Of a stretch of DNA of 64,000 nucleotides, positions 19,554-27,785 are shown in pieces. The translations under genes and the position numbers were made by a program. Within the stretch, counting starts at the first letter, position 1, and the number at the start of each line of letters is the position of its first letter. Under the pieces are notes generated by a model. That model worked only from the letters and a program-made list of their open reading frames with translations, did no database searches and was not told the origin of the DNA. The stretch spans positions 2,480,001 to 2,544,000 of the forward strand of contig NZ_CP084090.1 of NCBI RefSeq assembly GCF_020217425.1, read 5' to 3'. The stretch is from Halomicrobium urmianum. Its GTDB lineage: Archaea > Halobacteriota > Halobacteria > Halobacteriales > Haloarculaceae.

Positions 19554-20921
19554 CTACAGCGCCTCGGGGTCGCGCTTGAGGTACTCCCGCAGGAGGACGG
19601 TCGCGTAACTCCCCTTCGGCAGCGAGAACTCGAAGGTGACGGCGTCGCCGTCGCGCTCAACGCCGAGGTCGGTCCGCACGAGAATCGCCCGGCGCGTCCC
19701 CTCGGAGTGCCACTCGCCGGGCAGGTCGAAGTCAGCGGGCTCGACCCCGGCCTCGTCCAGTACGTCGCGTTCGATCTCGCCGGGCTCGCCGTCGGCGAGT
19801 TCGGTCTCCGTCCCGACCAGCGGGACCGTGACGAACGCACGCCCACGTTCGCAGTGGCGCTCGACGGTCCGCAGGCGATCCTCGCTCACGCGCTGGGTGC
19901 GGTCCGGATCGGGCAGCGGAAGGCCCTCGGGAGCGTCTCGATCGGAGAAACAGACCACGTCGCCCTCGACGGGCCGGTCGAAGGGGAGGTCTCGCTCCAG
20001 GCGCTCCGAGAGGATCCGGTTGAAGAGGTACGATTGCGCGGCGTTGACGAACAGCGTCTGGAGGTTCGACGGGAGCTCCTCGAGCGCCGCCCGGAAGTCT
20101 TCGGCGTCGTCGCCGCCGTTGTCCACCAGTCGATGGCAGATCGACCGCTCGTAGCCAAGCGAGCGCGGCAGCCGGTCGAGCGCGCCCTGCCAGTCTCGGG
20201 TCTCGTCTATGTACGCCCGCGCCTCCCGCGTCCGCTCGGGCTCTCGTTCGTGGGGGTTCCCGACGTAGGCCATCACCGCACCCTCCCAGTCCTCGCGGAG
20301 GATCGCCAGTCCGACCTCGTGGGTGACCGGCCGGCGGCTGCCGAAACGCTGCTGGCCGAAGTAGTTGGGGACGCCGACGGTCGCCTCTGTCGAACCCTCC
20401 CCGTCCGCGAAGTCGTCCACGTCGCCACCAGCGAACGCCCGCAGGTCGTCGGTGACGGCCGCCACGGCGTCGGGACGGTCCGTCTCCCGCACCGTTATCT
20501 CGAAGCCGTTGCCGGCGAGGTCGCCGAACAGGACCGGGCGGCCGGCGCGGCCGATCACCTCGATGTCGGCGCCGTCGATCTCCGGCAGGTCGTCCGGATC
20601 GACGTCTTTCACGGAGAACAGCTGGGTCGTCACCGCGCGCTTGTCCTTGGTCCCGGCCCAGGAGACGCGCTCGCGCGAGATGCCCAGCCGATCCGACAGC
20701 GTCGACGCGAAGTCGTTGGTGTCCCAGTTGCACAGCGTGACTCGACAGACGAGGTGCGGGTAGGCACCGACGTCGGCGTCGACCGGTTCGGCGTCGAACG
20801 CCTCCAGTTCGGTCACGCGGAAGTCCGCGGGCCGGTCGCGGAGGCGGCCGCCGATTCCCTCAGCGTCGCTGACGTAGTGGTCGATCCCGACCGCCCGCTC
20901 GATGGGGTGGGCCTCGCGCAT
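19554..20921 (-). CDS. truD: tRNA pseudouridine(13) synthase TruD
   Basis: A 455-residue pseudouridine synthase modifying U13 of tRNA-Glu and others. The catalytic-region motif [19 protein letters not shown] is present near residue 88, together with EDFRVTE-like [28 protein letters not shown] and the large TRUD insertion domain. The C terminus [20 protein letters not shown] is typical. It is on the same strand as psmA-psmB and pth2; truD beside pth2 is a common archaeal pairing. Confidence 0.94.
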   Translation of the reverse strand: MREAHPIERAVGIDHYVSDAEGIGGRLRDRPADFRVTELEAFDAEPVDADVGAYPHLVCRVTLCNWDTNDFASTLSDRLGISRERVSWAGTKDKRAVTTQLFSVKDVDPDDLPEIDGADIEVIGRAGRPVLFGDLAGNGFEITVRETDRPDAVAAVTDDLRAFAGGDVDDFADGEGSTEATVGVPNYFGQQRFGSRRPVTHEVGLAILREDWEGAVMAYVGNPHEREPERTREARAYIDETRDWQGALDRLPRSLGYERSICHRLVDNGGDDAEDFRAALEELPSNLQTLFVNAAQSYLFNRILSERLERDLPFDRPVEGDVVCFSDRDAPEGLPLPDPDRTQRVSEDRLRTVERHCERGRAFVTVPLVGTETELADGEPGEIERDVLDEAGVEPADFDLPGEWHSEGTRRAILVRTDLGVERDGDAVTFEFSLPKGSYATVLLREYLKRDPEAL

Positions 20922-21064
20922 CCGGACGGAGGGTCGGCCGGGCCGGTCAAAGCGTTGGCGTTCCGCGGAGCGACGGCGGAGCGACGGCAGTCCGACCGCG
21001 GAGCGACGGCGGAGCAGCGGCTACCGGATCGAGCGAAAAGAGAGAACGAAACGAAGCGACCGCG

Positions 21065-21757
21065 TCAGGCCGCGGACTCGTAGTCGTCGAACCGGTCGAT
21101 GGTGACGCCGTCGGCGGTGACCTCGGCGATGACGACGCCGTTGCCGGAGCCGGTGTCGCGCTCGGCGGCGGCCTCGACGGCGCTGACGGCGAGTTCTCGC
21201 GCGTCCTCGACGCTCATCTCGGGGTCGTACTGGCCCTCGATGGTACCCGTGGCGACCATCGTCCCGGAGCCGGTGACGGTGTAGTCGTCCTCGAGGACGC
21301 CGCCGGCGGGGTCGATACTGAACACGTGGCTCCCCTCCTCGTCGACGCCGCCGAGGATGGGGTTGATGGCGAAGAACGGGCCGCCGCGGGCGAAGTTGCC
21401 CGCAAGCGTCGCCAGCGCCTCGATGGACATCGGCTCGCCGCGGCGGACCTCGTAGAGGTCCGATTCGGAGCGCAGCGTCCGGATGAACGACTGGGCGCCG
21501 CCGACGCTCCCCACGAGCGTCAGCGCAGCGGTCTCGTGGATCTGCTCGACCTTCTGGACGTTCTTGTTGGAGACGAAGCGGCCGCCCAGCGAGGCGCGTC
21601 GGTCCGTCGCGATGACGACGCCGTCCTCGGTGCTGATGCCGACGGTCGTGGTACCGGTCTTGACGACCGTCTCGTCGTCGGCGTCGGTCGGCCCTTCCTG
21701 GACGTCCTCGAACGAGCCGAGTTCCGGCTCGTAGGGGTCCTCGGTGAATTCACTCAT
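21065..21757 (-). CDS. psmB: 20S proteasome subunit beta
   Basis: Catalytic subunit of the 20S proteasome. The 230-residue precursor has a 35-residue propeptide ending VVKTG, and cleavage would expose Thr36 (TTTVGISTEDGVVIATDRRA). The catalytic Lys lies in the later strand of the family (FVSNKNVQKVEQI region) and SVGGAQSFIRTLRSE, GGPFFAINPILGGVDEEGSH are conserved. The ATG at 21757 overlaps the psmA stop by 8 nt, so alpha and beta are produced from one mRNA. A start three codons upstream is possible but less likely. Confidence 0.95.
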   Translation of the reverse strand: MSEFTEDPYEPELGSFEDVQEGPTDADDETVVKTGTTTVGISTEDGVVIATDRRASLGGRFVSNKNVQKVEQIHETAALTLVGSVGGAQSFIRTLRSESDLYEVRRGEPMSIEALATLAGNFARGGPFFAINPILGGVDEEGSHVFSIDPAGGVLEDDYTVTGSGTMVATGTIEGQYDPEMSVEDARELAVSAVEAAAERDTGSGNGVVIAEVTADGVTIDRFDDYESAA

Positions 21758-22496
21758 CGTCCTCACCTCCGGTGTCCTCGAACTCGTCGACGCGGTCGGC
21801 GACGTCGCTCTCGTCGAGCGAGCGGAACTGCTCGGTCTCGACGTCGACCGTGGCGATGTCGACGCCCGACGCGTCGAGGCCTTCGTCGCTGACGGAGTCC
21901 AGCGACCGGAGCGCGAGGTCGATGCCGCTCTCCAGATCCATCTCCTCCTCGTAGTTCTCCTCGAGGAACGACTGGATCTCGTCGCGGTCGCCGCCGATGG
22001 CGACGGCCTGCCACTCGTAGGGCGTGCCGGAGGGGTCGGTCTCGAAGAGGCGGGGCTCGCCGTCCTCGATGCCGCCGACCAGCAGCGCGACGCCGAACGG
22101 GCGCGCGCCGCCCGTCTGGGTGTACTGCTGGATGTAGTCCGTAATCTCCTTGGTCAGCGGCTCGACGCCGATGCGCTGACCGTACCGGAGCTGCTCGACC
22201 TGGGCCTGGCGGCGCGCGAGGTCGATCAGCTGGCGGGCGTCGGCCACGTGGCCGGCGCTGGCGATGCCGACGTGGTCGTCGGCCTTGTGAATCTTCTCGA
22301 TGCTCTCGCGTTCGAGCAGCGGCGACCGCGCGTGCCGGTCGGCGGCGAGCACCACGCCGTCGGCGGTCCGCACGCCGACGCTCGCGGTGCCTCGCTTGAC
22401 GGCCTCGCGGGCGTACTCGACCTGATAGAGACGTCCGTCCGGGGAGAAGATAGTGATCCCGCGGTCGTACGCCTGCTGTTGGTTCTGACCTTGCAT
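21750..22496 (-). CDS. psmA: 20S proteasome subunit alpha
   Basis: A 248-residue structural subunit forming the outer rings and the gate. The alpha signature YDRGITIFSPDGRLYQVEYA occupies residues 9-28, and REAVKRGTASVGVRTADGVV follows. The acidic C terminus (FEDTGGEDDE) lacks a recognisable HbYX element, which belongs to the partner ATPase. ATG at 22496 (MQGQNQQQ) is the usual haloarchaeal start; a GTG four codons upstream is in frame. Overlaps psmB; pth2 lies 70 nt upstream on the same strand. Confidence 0.95.
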   Translation of the reverse strand: MQGQNQQQAYDRGITIFSPDGRLYQVEYAREAVKRGTASVGVRTADGVVLAADRHARSPLLERESIEKIHKADDHVGIASAGHVADARQLIDLARRQAQVEQLRYGQRIGVEPLTKEITDYIQQYTQTGGARPFGVALLVGGIEDGEPRLFETDPSGTPYEWQAVAIGGDRDEIQSFLEENYEEEMDLESGIDLALRSLDSVSDEGLDASGVDIATVDVETEQFRSLDESDVADRVDEFEDTGGEDDE

Positions 22497-22566
22497 TCTT
22501 TCGTTCACCTTGGGTTAGCGTTTGCCTTTTATAGGCCTTCTGTTCCGCGCAGCCCGCCTGTCGGGC

Positions 22567-22905
22567 TCAGTACAGCGACAGGTCGCCCGTGACCGCGTCG
22601 ACGCGGTCGTCGGCGGCGGGCCCGACGGCCAGCGCGGAGACGGTGCCCGGGTCCAGCTCGGTGTGGCCGGCGTCCCGGACGACCGCGTGCGGCAGGCCCT
22701 CCCGCTCGGCCGAATCGGCCAGGCGGAACAGCTCCTCCTCGCCCGACGCCTTGAGGACGACCTTCTTCTGGCCCTGCCCCTTCCACTCGGAGCGAGCGCC
22801 GTCGACGGCGTCCTCGTAGGCCATGAGCGAGGCGTGGGCGACCTGTGCCGCCAGTTTCCCCTCGCCCATTCCCAGGTCGGCTCGGGCGACGATGGCCTGC
22901 TTCAT
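22567..22905 (-). CDS. pth2: peptidyl-tRNA hydrolase, Pth2 family
   Basis: A 112-residue archaeal/eukaryotic-type peptidyl-tRNA hydrolase that frees tRNAs from drop-off peptidyl-tRNA. Conserved elements: [20 protein letters not shown] with the catalytic-site Lys, [26 protein letters not shown] and [20 protein letters not shown], which closes with the family-typical GP. Typical length and complete. It heads the strand running into psmA-psmB-truD. Confidence 0.95.
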   Translation of the reverse strand: MKQAIVARADLGMGEGKLAAQVAHASLMAYEDAVDGARSEWKGQGQKKVVLKASGEEELFRLADSAEREGLPHAVVRDAGHTELDPGTVSALAVGPAADDRVDAVTGDLSLY

Positions 22906-23028
22906 ACCGGATGCGGGGCCTCCACGGATAAAGGCGTGCCCCCACCTGCGCTATTCGCCGGCACTGCCTACCCCGGCCCACCGGGGCAGTCCGGAACGCT
23001 TTCGGTTTCCCCTGCCCGTGCTGGGGGT

Positions 23029-23616
23029 ATGATCCTCTCGGACGCGGACATCCTGCGGCGACTCGAGGCGGGCGACCTCGTGATCGAACCGCTCGACGAC
23101 CCCGACATCCAGGTCCAGCCGGCCAGCGTCGACCTCCGCCTCGGCCGGGACTTCCTCGAGTTCCAGCACGCCAACATCCCCTGCATCCACCCCAACAGCG
23201 AGAAGGAGACCGAGGAGTACACCGACCTCGTCACCGTCGAGGAGGACGGCGAGTTCATCCTCCACCCCGGTGACTTCGTGCTCGGGACGACCCGCGAGCG
23301 CGTGGAGATCCCCCCGGACCTGATCGCCCACGTCGAGGGCCGCTCTTCATTGGGTAGGCTTGCCGTGGTAGTGCATGCCACAGCAGGTCTGTGCGATCCC
23401 GGATTCCAGGGCCGCATCACCCTCGAACTGTCGAATCTCGGGACCGCCCCCGTCGCGCTCACCCCCGGCATGCGCATCTCACAGCTCACCTTCACCGAGC
23501 TCAAGACGCCCGCCGAACGGCCCTACGGCGAGGAGCGCGGCTCGAAGTATCAGGACCAGAGCGGGCCGCAGGCCTCGAAGATTGAGGGAGACAGAGAATT
23601 CGGCGGGGACCAGTAG
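23029..23616 (+). CDS. dcd: dCTP deaminase
   Basis: A 195-residue trimeric enzyme converting dCTP to dUTP for thymidylate synthesis. The sequence has [20 protein letters not shown], the nucleotide-binding [12 protein letters not shown], the active-site [18 protein letters not shown] (catalytic Glu in the following [12 protein letters not shown]), and [13 protein letters not shown] at the C terminus. ATG at 23029 directly follows TGGGGGT. It is followed after 35 nt by the HTH-ThiN gene on the same strand. Confidence 0.96.
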   Translation: MILSDADILRRLEAGDLVIEPLDDPDIQVQPASVDLRLGRDFLEFQHANIPCIHPNSEKETEEYTDLVTVEEDGEFILHPGDFVLGTTRERVEIPPDLIAHVEGRSSLGRLAVVVHATAGLCDPGFQGRITLELSNLGTAPVALTPGMRISQLTFTELKTPAERPYGEERGSKYQDQSGPQASKIEGDREFGGDQ

Positions 23617-23651
23617 ATGATCGGTCGCGTTCACGGGGGCGGTGATCGCTG

Positions 23652-24584
23652 ATGCGCTTCGTCGAGGAGATCGTCGTCGACGAGTTCCTCCCGACCTACC
23701 GGTCGCTGCTGGCCGACGCGCTCCGCGAGCGGGGGCTCACGCAGTCGGAGGTCGCGGACCTGCTCGGGATCAGCCAGAGCGCGGTCTCGAAGTACGTCCA
23801 CGGCGACGTCGAGCGCAACGAGCGGTTCCTGAACGACGACGACCTGCGTGACCTGGTCGACCGCGTCGCCGAGGGGCTGGCCAGCGGCGAGATGCGGCCC
23901 GTTCAGGCGCTGGTCGAGTCGGAGGTGCTGATCAGGGAGATGGAGCGCGGCGGTCCCCTCGCGCAACTCCACGAGGAGGCCGTGCCCGCGCTGGCCGAGC
24001 TCGAGGGCGAGTACGCGGTCCACGACCCCGACAGCGACCTCCGCGAGGCCGAGCAGGTGCTGGCCTCGGTGCGGCGGGGGCTGCGCGTGCTGGAGAACAC
24101 GAGCGGCTTCGCGACGCTGATCCCCGCGGTCGGATCGAACCTCGCCGAGGCCCTCTCGGACGCCGGCGGCGTCGAGGACGTGGCCGCCGTCCCCGGCCGC
24201 ATCGTCGACGTCAAGGGGCGAGCGACGATCCCCGCCGAGCCGGAGTTCGGCGTCAGCGAGCACGTGGCTAACGTCCTGCTCGCCGCGCGGGCGGCCGGCA
24301 GCGACGCGCGGGCGACGCTGAACGTGGCCTACGACGAGGACCTGCTTGCGGAGCTGGACGCCGCGGGCTACGAGACGGTGGAGTTCGAGGGACAGGCCGA
24401 CCTGGCGGACGCGCCCGACGGGGACGGGCCGGACGACCTCGACGCGGCCGTCGCAGCGGCGCTGGCGGACGCGCCCGACGCCGACGTGCTCTACCACACT
24501 GGCGGGTTCGGCGTCGAACCGATCGTCTACCTGCTCGGCCCCGACGCGCCGACCGTGGCCGGGATGGTCCGGGACGTCGCGTGA
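23652..24584 (+). CDS. HTH-ThiN regulator, second paralogue
   Basis: A 310-residue protein with the same architecture as the ThiR at 9586-10509: Xre-type HTH (ERGLTQSEVADLLGISQSAV, residues about 29-48) plus a ThiN-like domain (LIPAVGSNLAEALSDAGG, VAAVPGRIVDVKGRA, PAEPEFGVSEHVANVL and GGFGVEPIVYLLG). It shares its whole domain order with ThiR but is clearly diverged in the ligand region. It sits between dcd and a methyltransferase, whose GTG start overlaps the stop here, and no ACCAC-type dyad is seen upstream. Either a second thiamine-type sensor or a regulator of another ligand; target unknown. Confidence 0.88.
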   Translation: MRFVEEIVVDEFLPTYRSLLADALRERGLTQSEVADLLGISQSAVSKYVHGDVERNERFLNDDDLRDLVDRVAEGLASGEMRPVQALVESEVLIREMERGGPLAQLHEEAVPALAELEGEYAVHDPDSDLREAEQVLASVRRGLRVLENTSGFATLIPAVGSNLAEALSDAGGVEDVAAVPGRIVDVKGRATIPAEPEFGVSEHVANVLLAARAAGSDARATLNVAYDEDLLAELDAAGYETVEFEGQADLADAPDGDGPDDLDAAVAAALADAPDADVLYHTGGFGVEPIVYLLGPDAPTVAGMVRDVA

Positions 24585-25216
24585 CGGACGCGCGGCGGTT
24601 CTACGCCCGCTGGGCCCGGCTCTACGACGCGCTCGCCCGCCTCCCCGGCGTCCGGTCCTGGCGGGCGGCCGCCGTCAACGCGCTCGCACTGTCGCCCGGA
24701 GACGCCGTCGTCGAGATGGGCTGCGGCACGGGCGCGAACCTCCCGCACGCGCGGCGGGCAGTCCGACCGGAGGGTCGCGTGATCGGTCTCGACGCGACCC
24801 GGGCGATGCTGGAGCGAGCGCGCGGACGCGGCGACGCCGACCTGCTCCAGGCCGACGCCGTACGCCCGCCGATCGCCGTCCCGGTCGACGGCCTGCTGGC
24901 GACGTTCGTCGCGGGGATGTTCGCCGACCCCGCCGCCGTCGTCGACCGGTGGTGCGACCTCGTTCGGCCCGGCGGACGCGCGGCCTTCCTGCACTTCGCG
25001 CCCAGCGATCGGGCGTGGGCCCGCCCGCCGAACGCCGCCTACCGCGCGTTCGTCTGGCTCTCGTCGACGGACAAGCAGCGCCCGGGCGAGGTGGCGACCG
25101 GCCACCAGCGCCGCGTCGACGCGGCCCACGACCGGCTGCGCGAGCGCGCGGTCGACTACCGGGAGCGGCGGCTGGCCGGCGGCTACCTCCGGCTCGCCAG
25201 CGGGCGGATCGAGTGA
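24581..25216 (+). CDS. class I SAM-dependent methyltransferase
   Basis: A 211-residue methyltransferase with motif I DAVVEMGCGTGANLPHARRA, motif II region GRVIGLDATRAMLERARGRG, DADLLQADAVRPP and motif post-I VDGLLATFVAGMFADP. GTG at 24581 overlaps the HTH-ThiN stop as GTGA, so it is almost certainly cotranslated with that regulator. The substrate cannot be predicted; the short tail after the Rossmann fold suggests a small molecule rather than a protein. The miniature element copy A starts 13 nt after the stop. Confidence 0.87.
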   Translation: MTDARRFYARWARLYDALARLPGVRSWRAAAVNALALSPGDAVVEMGCGTGANLPHARRAVRPEGRVIGLDATRAMLERARGRGDADLLQADAVRPPIAVPVDGLLATFVAGMFADPAAVVDRWCDLVRPGGRAAFLHFAPSDRAWARPPNAAYRAFVWLSSTDKQRPGEVATGHQRRVDAAHDRLRERAVDYRERRLAGGYLRLASGRIE

Positions 25217-25228
25217 TACGGACTGTTG

Positions 25229-25312
25229 TATAGTAGAAATTGAAACTAGTTACACATCGAGGGGCACCCGGGGTGCCCCTCGAGTGTGTCAGTGCGTTCA
25301 ATTTCTACGATA
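25229..25312 (+). repeat. palindromic miniature element, copy A (84 bp)
   Basis: Starts TATAGTAGAAATTGAA and ends TTCAATTTCTACGATA, with a perfect inner stem CGAGGGGCACCC / GGGTGCCCCTCG. Practically the whole element folds as one long hairpin. The same sequence occurs at 40019-40102 (84 bp, same orientation) and, shortened and inverted, at 37770-37832. TA is present at both ends, as for elements that duplicate a TA target. The flank TGATACGG...CTGTTG|TA resembles an uninterrupted string at 31285. It sits just after the methyltransferase stop and could also act as a terminator. Confidence 0.75.
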
Positions 25313-25382
25313 GCTGTGTTCCCGGTCGACCGTCCGACTGCGGACGGTCGTACCGGTGGGTAACTACAACAGCCCGCGTGGG

Positions 25383-26156
25383 TCACGCGTCCGTCGACCG
25401 GTACAGTTCGGCGTGCTCGGGACAGAACTCGGGCTCGCGGAGCTGCGCGCGGACGAGCCCCGGCTGGCGGTGGGGGTTCGCGAGCCGGCAGTCCTCGTCC
25501 TCGCAGAAGCCCTCGCCCGTGGCGAGGTAGTGGTACGCGCCGAGGACGTACCCCTTCAGCGCCTCCGTCGTCCGGGGGTCGGCGGCGACGAGGAACTCGC
25601 CCTCGACCTCCTCCTCCAGCACCTCCCGCGGCGGCGCGTCCCCGGAGAGCATGGCGTGTTTCTGCTGCTCCCTGTAGTACTGCTCGGGCTTGGCCGGCGC
25701 CTCGTAGAGCCCCGGGACGGAGACGAGGGCGGGCTGGCCCAGAACACTGACGCGCTTGTGCCAGCGGCCGTCGTGGTCGCCCCACGTGCCGACTACCCGG
25801 TCTAGCAGCGGGACGTGGAGGTGGTCGAGTCCGCGCTCTCCGCCGGGAATCCGTTGCCGGAGCGCATCCTGTACCTGCAGGCCGTCGTAGATGATGCCGC
25901 CGGCGCGCTCGGGGTTCTCCAGGGCGCGTTCCTCGTAGCGCACGATTCCCACCATCGTGTTGCCCGTCTCCCGCTCGTACGGCGAGAGGATGCGGGCCTC
26001 GGCGAACGCCTCCGGGAGGTCGTCGTCTCCGAACTCTGAGAGGAAGCGGTCCCGCACCGACACCGTCGCGTCCACCCGCTCCTGGAGCCACTCGGCGACG
26101 TCGTCGGCGTCCGCCACCGTCGTCGGTGCGCGGTAGAGCGTGACCCGATCGACCAT
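25383..26156 (-). CDS. conserved archaeal protein, possible DUF6775-type putative metallopeptidase
   Basis: A 257-residue protein (MVDRVTLYRAPTTVADADDV) with a His-containing centre (GERGLDHLHVPLLDRVVGTW), HDGRWHKRVSVLGQPALVSV and a Cys/His-rich C-terminal part: HYLATGEGFCEDEDCRLANP, then EFCPEHAELY. These C-x4-C and C-x2-H pairs probably bind zinc. I associate the pattern with archaeal proteins named DUF6775 putative metallopeptidases, but no classical HExxH is present, so activity is uncertain. It is divergent from the next methyltransferase. Confidence 0.6.
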   Translation of the reverse strand: MVDRVTLYRAPTTVADADDVAEWLQERVDATVSVRDRFLSEFGDDDLPEAFAEARILSPYERETGNTMVGIVRYEERALENPERAGGIIYDGLQVQDALRQRIPGGERGLDHLHVPLLDRVVGTWGDHDGRWHKRVSVLGQPALVSVPGLYEAPAKPEQYYREQQKHAMLSGDAPPREVLEEEVEGEFLVAADPRTTEALKGYVLGAYHYLATGEGFCEDEDCRLANPHRQPGLVRAQLREPEFCPEHAELYRSTDA

Positions 26157-26298
26157 ACAATCTAGTGGTACCGTCGAGTGATACGAATTGTGGTTTCCGG
26201 CGGCAGCTGGTGTCGTCAGTGAACGTCCAGTGATATCGCATCTTACACCACGGTTATTTTATACGTCAGCGAATTTATGTGTTCACCATAGCCCAGAT

Positions 26299-27168
26299 AT
26301 GAACGAGAAATTCGAGGTCGACCGGGAGTTCCTGTTCCTCGGTCGGACGTTCGAGGAGTACCAGGACCTGTTCGAACTGGAACCGGCCGACCTCCGTCGG
26401 GGACCGATCCTCGACTGCCCCGGGGGCCCGTCGTCGTTCACCGCCGTCGCGTCGGCGCTCGGGGCGTCCGTGACGGCGGTGGATCCGATGTACGAGCGGT
26501 CGCTCGACGAACTCGAGGCGGAGTGTTCCGAGTCCGTCGACCGGAACATGGAGCAGGTCCGCGAGAAGCGCGACCTGTTCGACTTCGACTACTACGGGAG
26601 CGTGGAGAACCGGGGTCGCTTCCTCCGCGCCGCGACGGAGCGGTTCCTCTCGGACTACGAGCGCAGCCCGGACCGCTCCGTCGCGGCGGGGCTGCCGGAC
26701 CCCCCCTTCGCGGACGACGAGTTCGCGCTCTCCCTCTCGGGGAACCTGCTGTTCCTCTACGACGACCGCCTCGACGAGACGTTCCACGTCGCCGCGGCGC
26801 GAGAACTCGCACGCGTCACGGGGGACGAACTCCGCGTCTTCCCGCTGGCGTCGCTGGATCTGGAGCGGTCCGGGCTCGTCGAGCCGGTCGTTGACGCGCT
26901 CCGCGGGGACGGCCGCGACGTCCGCTTCGAACCGGTCGACTACGACCTGCGGCCGGCAGCCGAGGAGATGCTCGTCGTCTCGCCGCGCTCGGCGGAGTGG
27001 CCTGCCGGAGCGGGCCGCGAGCTTTTCGCTGATCAACGCGCAGCCGTCCGGCCGGCGATGGGCTACGGAGCCGCGCCCTTCGACCACGACGGCGTGCCCG
27101 TGACGACGACGAGCCTCGACGCCGCCGCGCGAGCATCGACGCCGCGTTCGCCCGCCGGTCCCAAGTGA
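26299..27168 (+). CDS. SAM-dependent methyltransferase-like protein
   Basis: A 289-residue protein with motif I GPILDCPGGPSSFTAVASAL near residue 35 and an acidic post-I VTAVDPMYERSLDEL; DDEFALSLSGNLLFLYDDRL matches motif IV position. The motif I Cys-Pro-Gly-Gly-Pro form is unusual but seen in haloarchaeal methyltransferase-like proteins. The C-terminal half (RPAMGYGAAPFDHDGVPV) is poorly conserved. Upstream A/T-rich sequence TATTTTATAC near 26258 is a candidate TATA box. Substrate unknown. Confidence 0.7.
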   Translation: MNEKFEVDREFLFLGRTFEEYQDLFELEPADLRRGPILDCPGGPSSFTAVASALGASVTAVDPMYERSLDELEAECSESVDRNMEQVREKRDLFDFDYYGSVENRGRFLRAATERFLSDYERSPDRSVAAGLPDPPFADDEFALSLSGNLLFLYDDRLDETFHVAAARELARVTGDELRVFPLASLDLERSGLVEPVVDALRGDGRDVRFEPVDYDLRPAAEEMLVVSPRSAEWPAGAGRELFADQRAAVRPAMGYGAAPFDHDGVPVTTTSLDAAARASTPRSPAGPK

Positions 27169-27214
27169 CGCTGATCAGCAGCGAGCGACCCGGAAGCGAC
27201 CGATTCCGAGCCGA

Positions 27215-27265
27215 GTGGCTATAGATATAGCTATCGCCCGCGGGCGTCGCTATCAGCGTAGCCAC
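27215..27265. other. 51-bp imperfect dyad between two genes
   Basis: Outer arms GTGGCTA and TAGCCAC enclose further nested symmetry (AGCTATCGCCCG / CGGGCGTCGCTATC) centred on CCCGCGGG at about 27240. The structure would form a long hairpin in RNA. It lies 46 nt after the methyltransferase-like stop and 40 nt before the HalOD1 gene. It could be a terminator for the former or a regulatory site for the latter; neither can be chosen from sequence. Confidence 0.5.
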
Positions 27266-27305
27266 AACCCGCTTGAGGATACAACCGGTACGGGCGCATA
27301 TCGAG

Positions 27306-27602
27306 ATGAGTCAGGACACGCAGATTTACCGGCTGTCGGAGGGCGAATCGCTGAGCCAGGCCGTGGTACACACGCTCGCCCACGCGTGCGACGTCGAGCC
27401 GACGGACCTCGACGCGCGCCTGTTCGACGCCGTCGATCCGGACGCCCTCGACGACCTCTTCGCACCGGCGGACGACGCGAGCGACCGCTCCGGGTCGGTC
27501 ACCTTCGAGATCGCCGGCTGCCGCGTCGAGATAGACGGGGCCAGCCGCGTCCTCGTCACGCCCATCGAGGAGGCGTCCACGGCTCCCGGGGTCACCGCGT
27601 AG
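27306..27602 (+). CDS. HalOD1 output-domain protein
   Basis: A 98-residue protein with the HalOD1 pattern: LSQAVVHTLAHACDVEPTDL, RLFDAVDPDALDDLFAP and a terminal beta hairpin VTFEIAGCRVEIDGASRVLV. This domain is common in haloarchaea, alone or attached to sensor and response-regulator proteins, and is regarded as a signalling output module of unknown target. Stand-alone here, with no sensor kinase or receiver adjacent. Confidence 0.87.
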   Translation: MSQDTQIYRLSEGESLSQAVVHTLAHACDVEPTDLDARLFDAVDPDALDDLFAPADDASDRSGSVTFEIAGCRVEIDGASRVLVTPIEEASTAPGVTA

Positions 27603-27785
27603 GCCGCAGTCACGGACGCGCTCGTAGATTCCAGCCCCAGAACGCTCTGCGCAGCCGCGCCACCGACTGATGGCCGCACGCTCGCGACCGTCACTTCTGG
27701 CAGAACGCCCTTCCGGCAGAACGTCGCCGTTTCGCCGCGGCCCCGACCGCGAGGAACGCGGTACGGCGTCGCGACGCGCTCGCCG

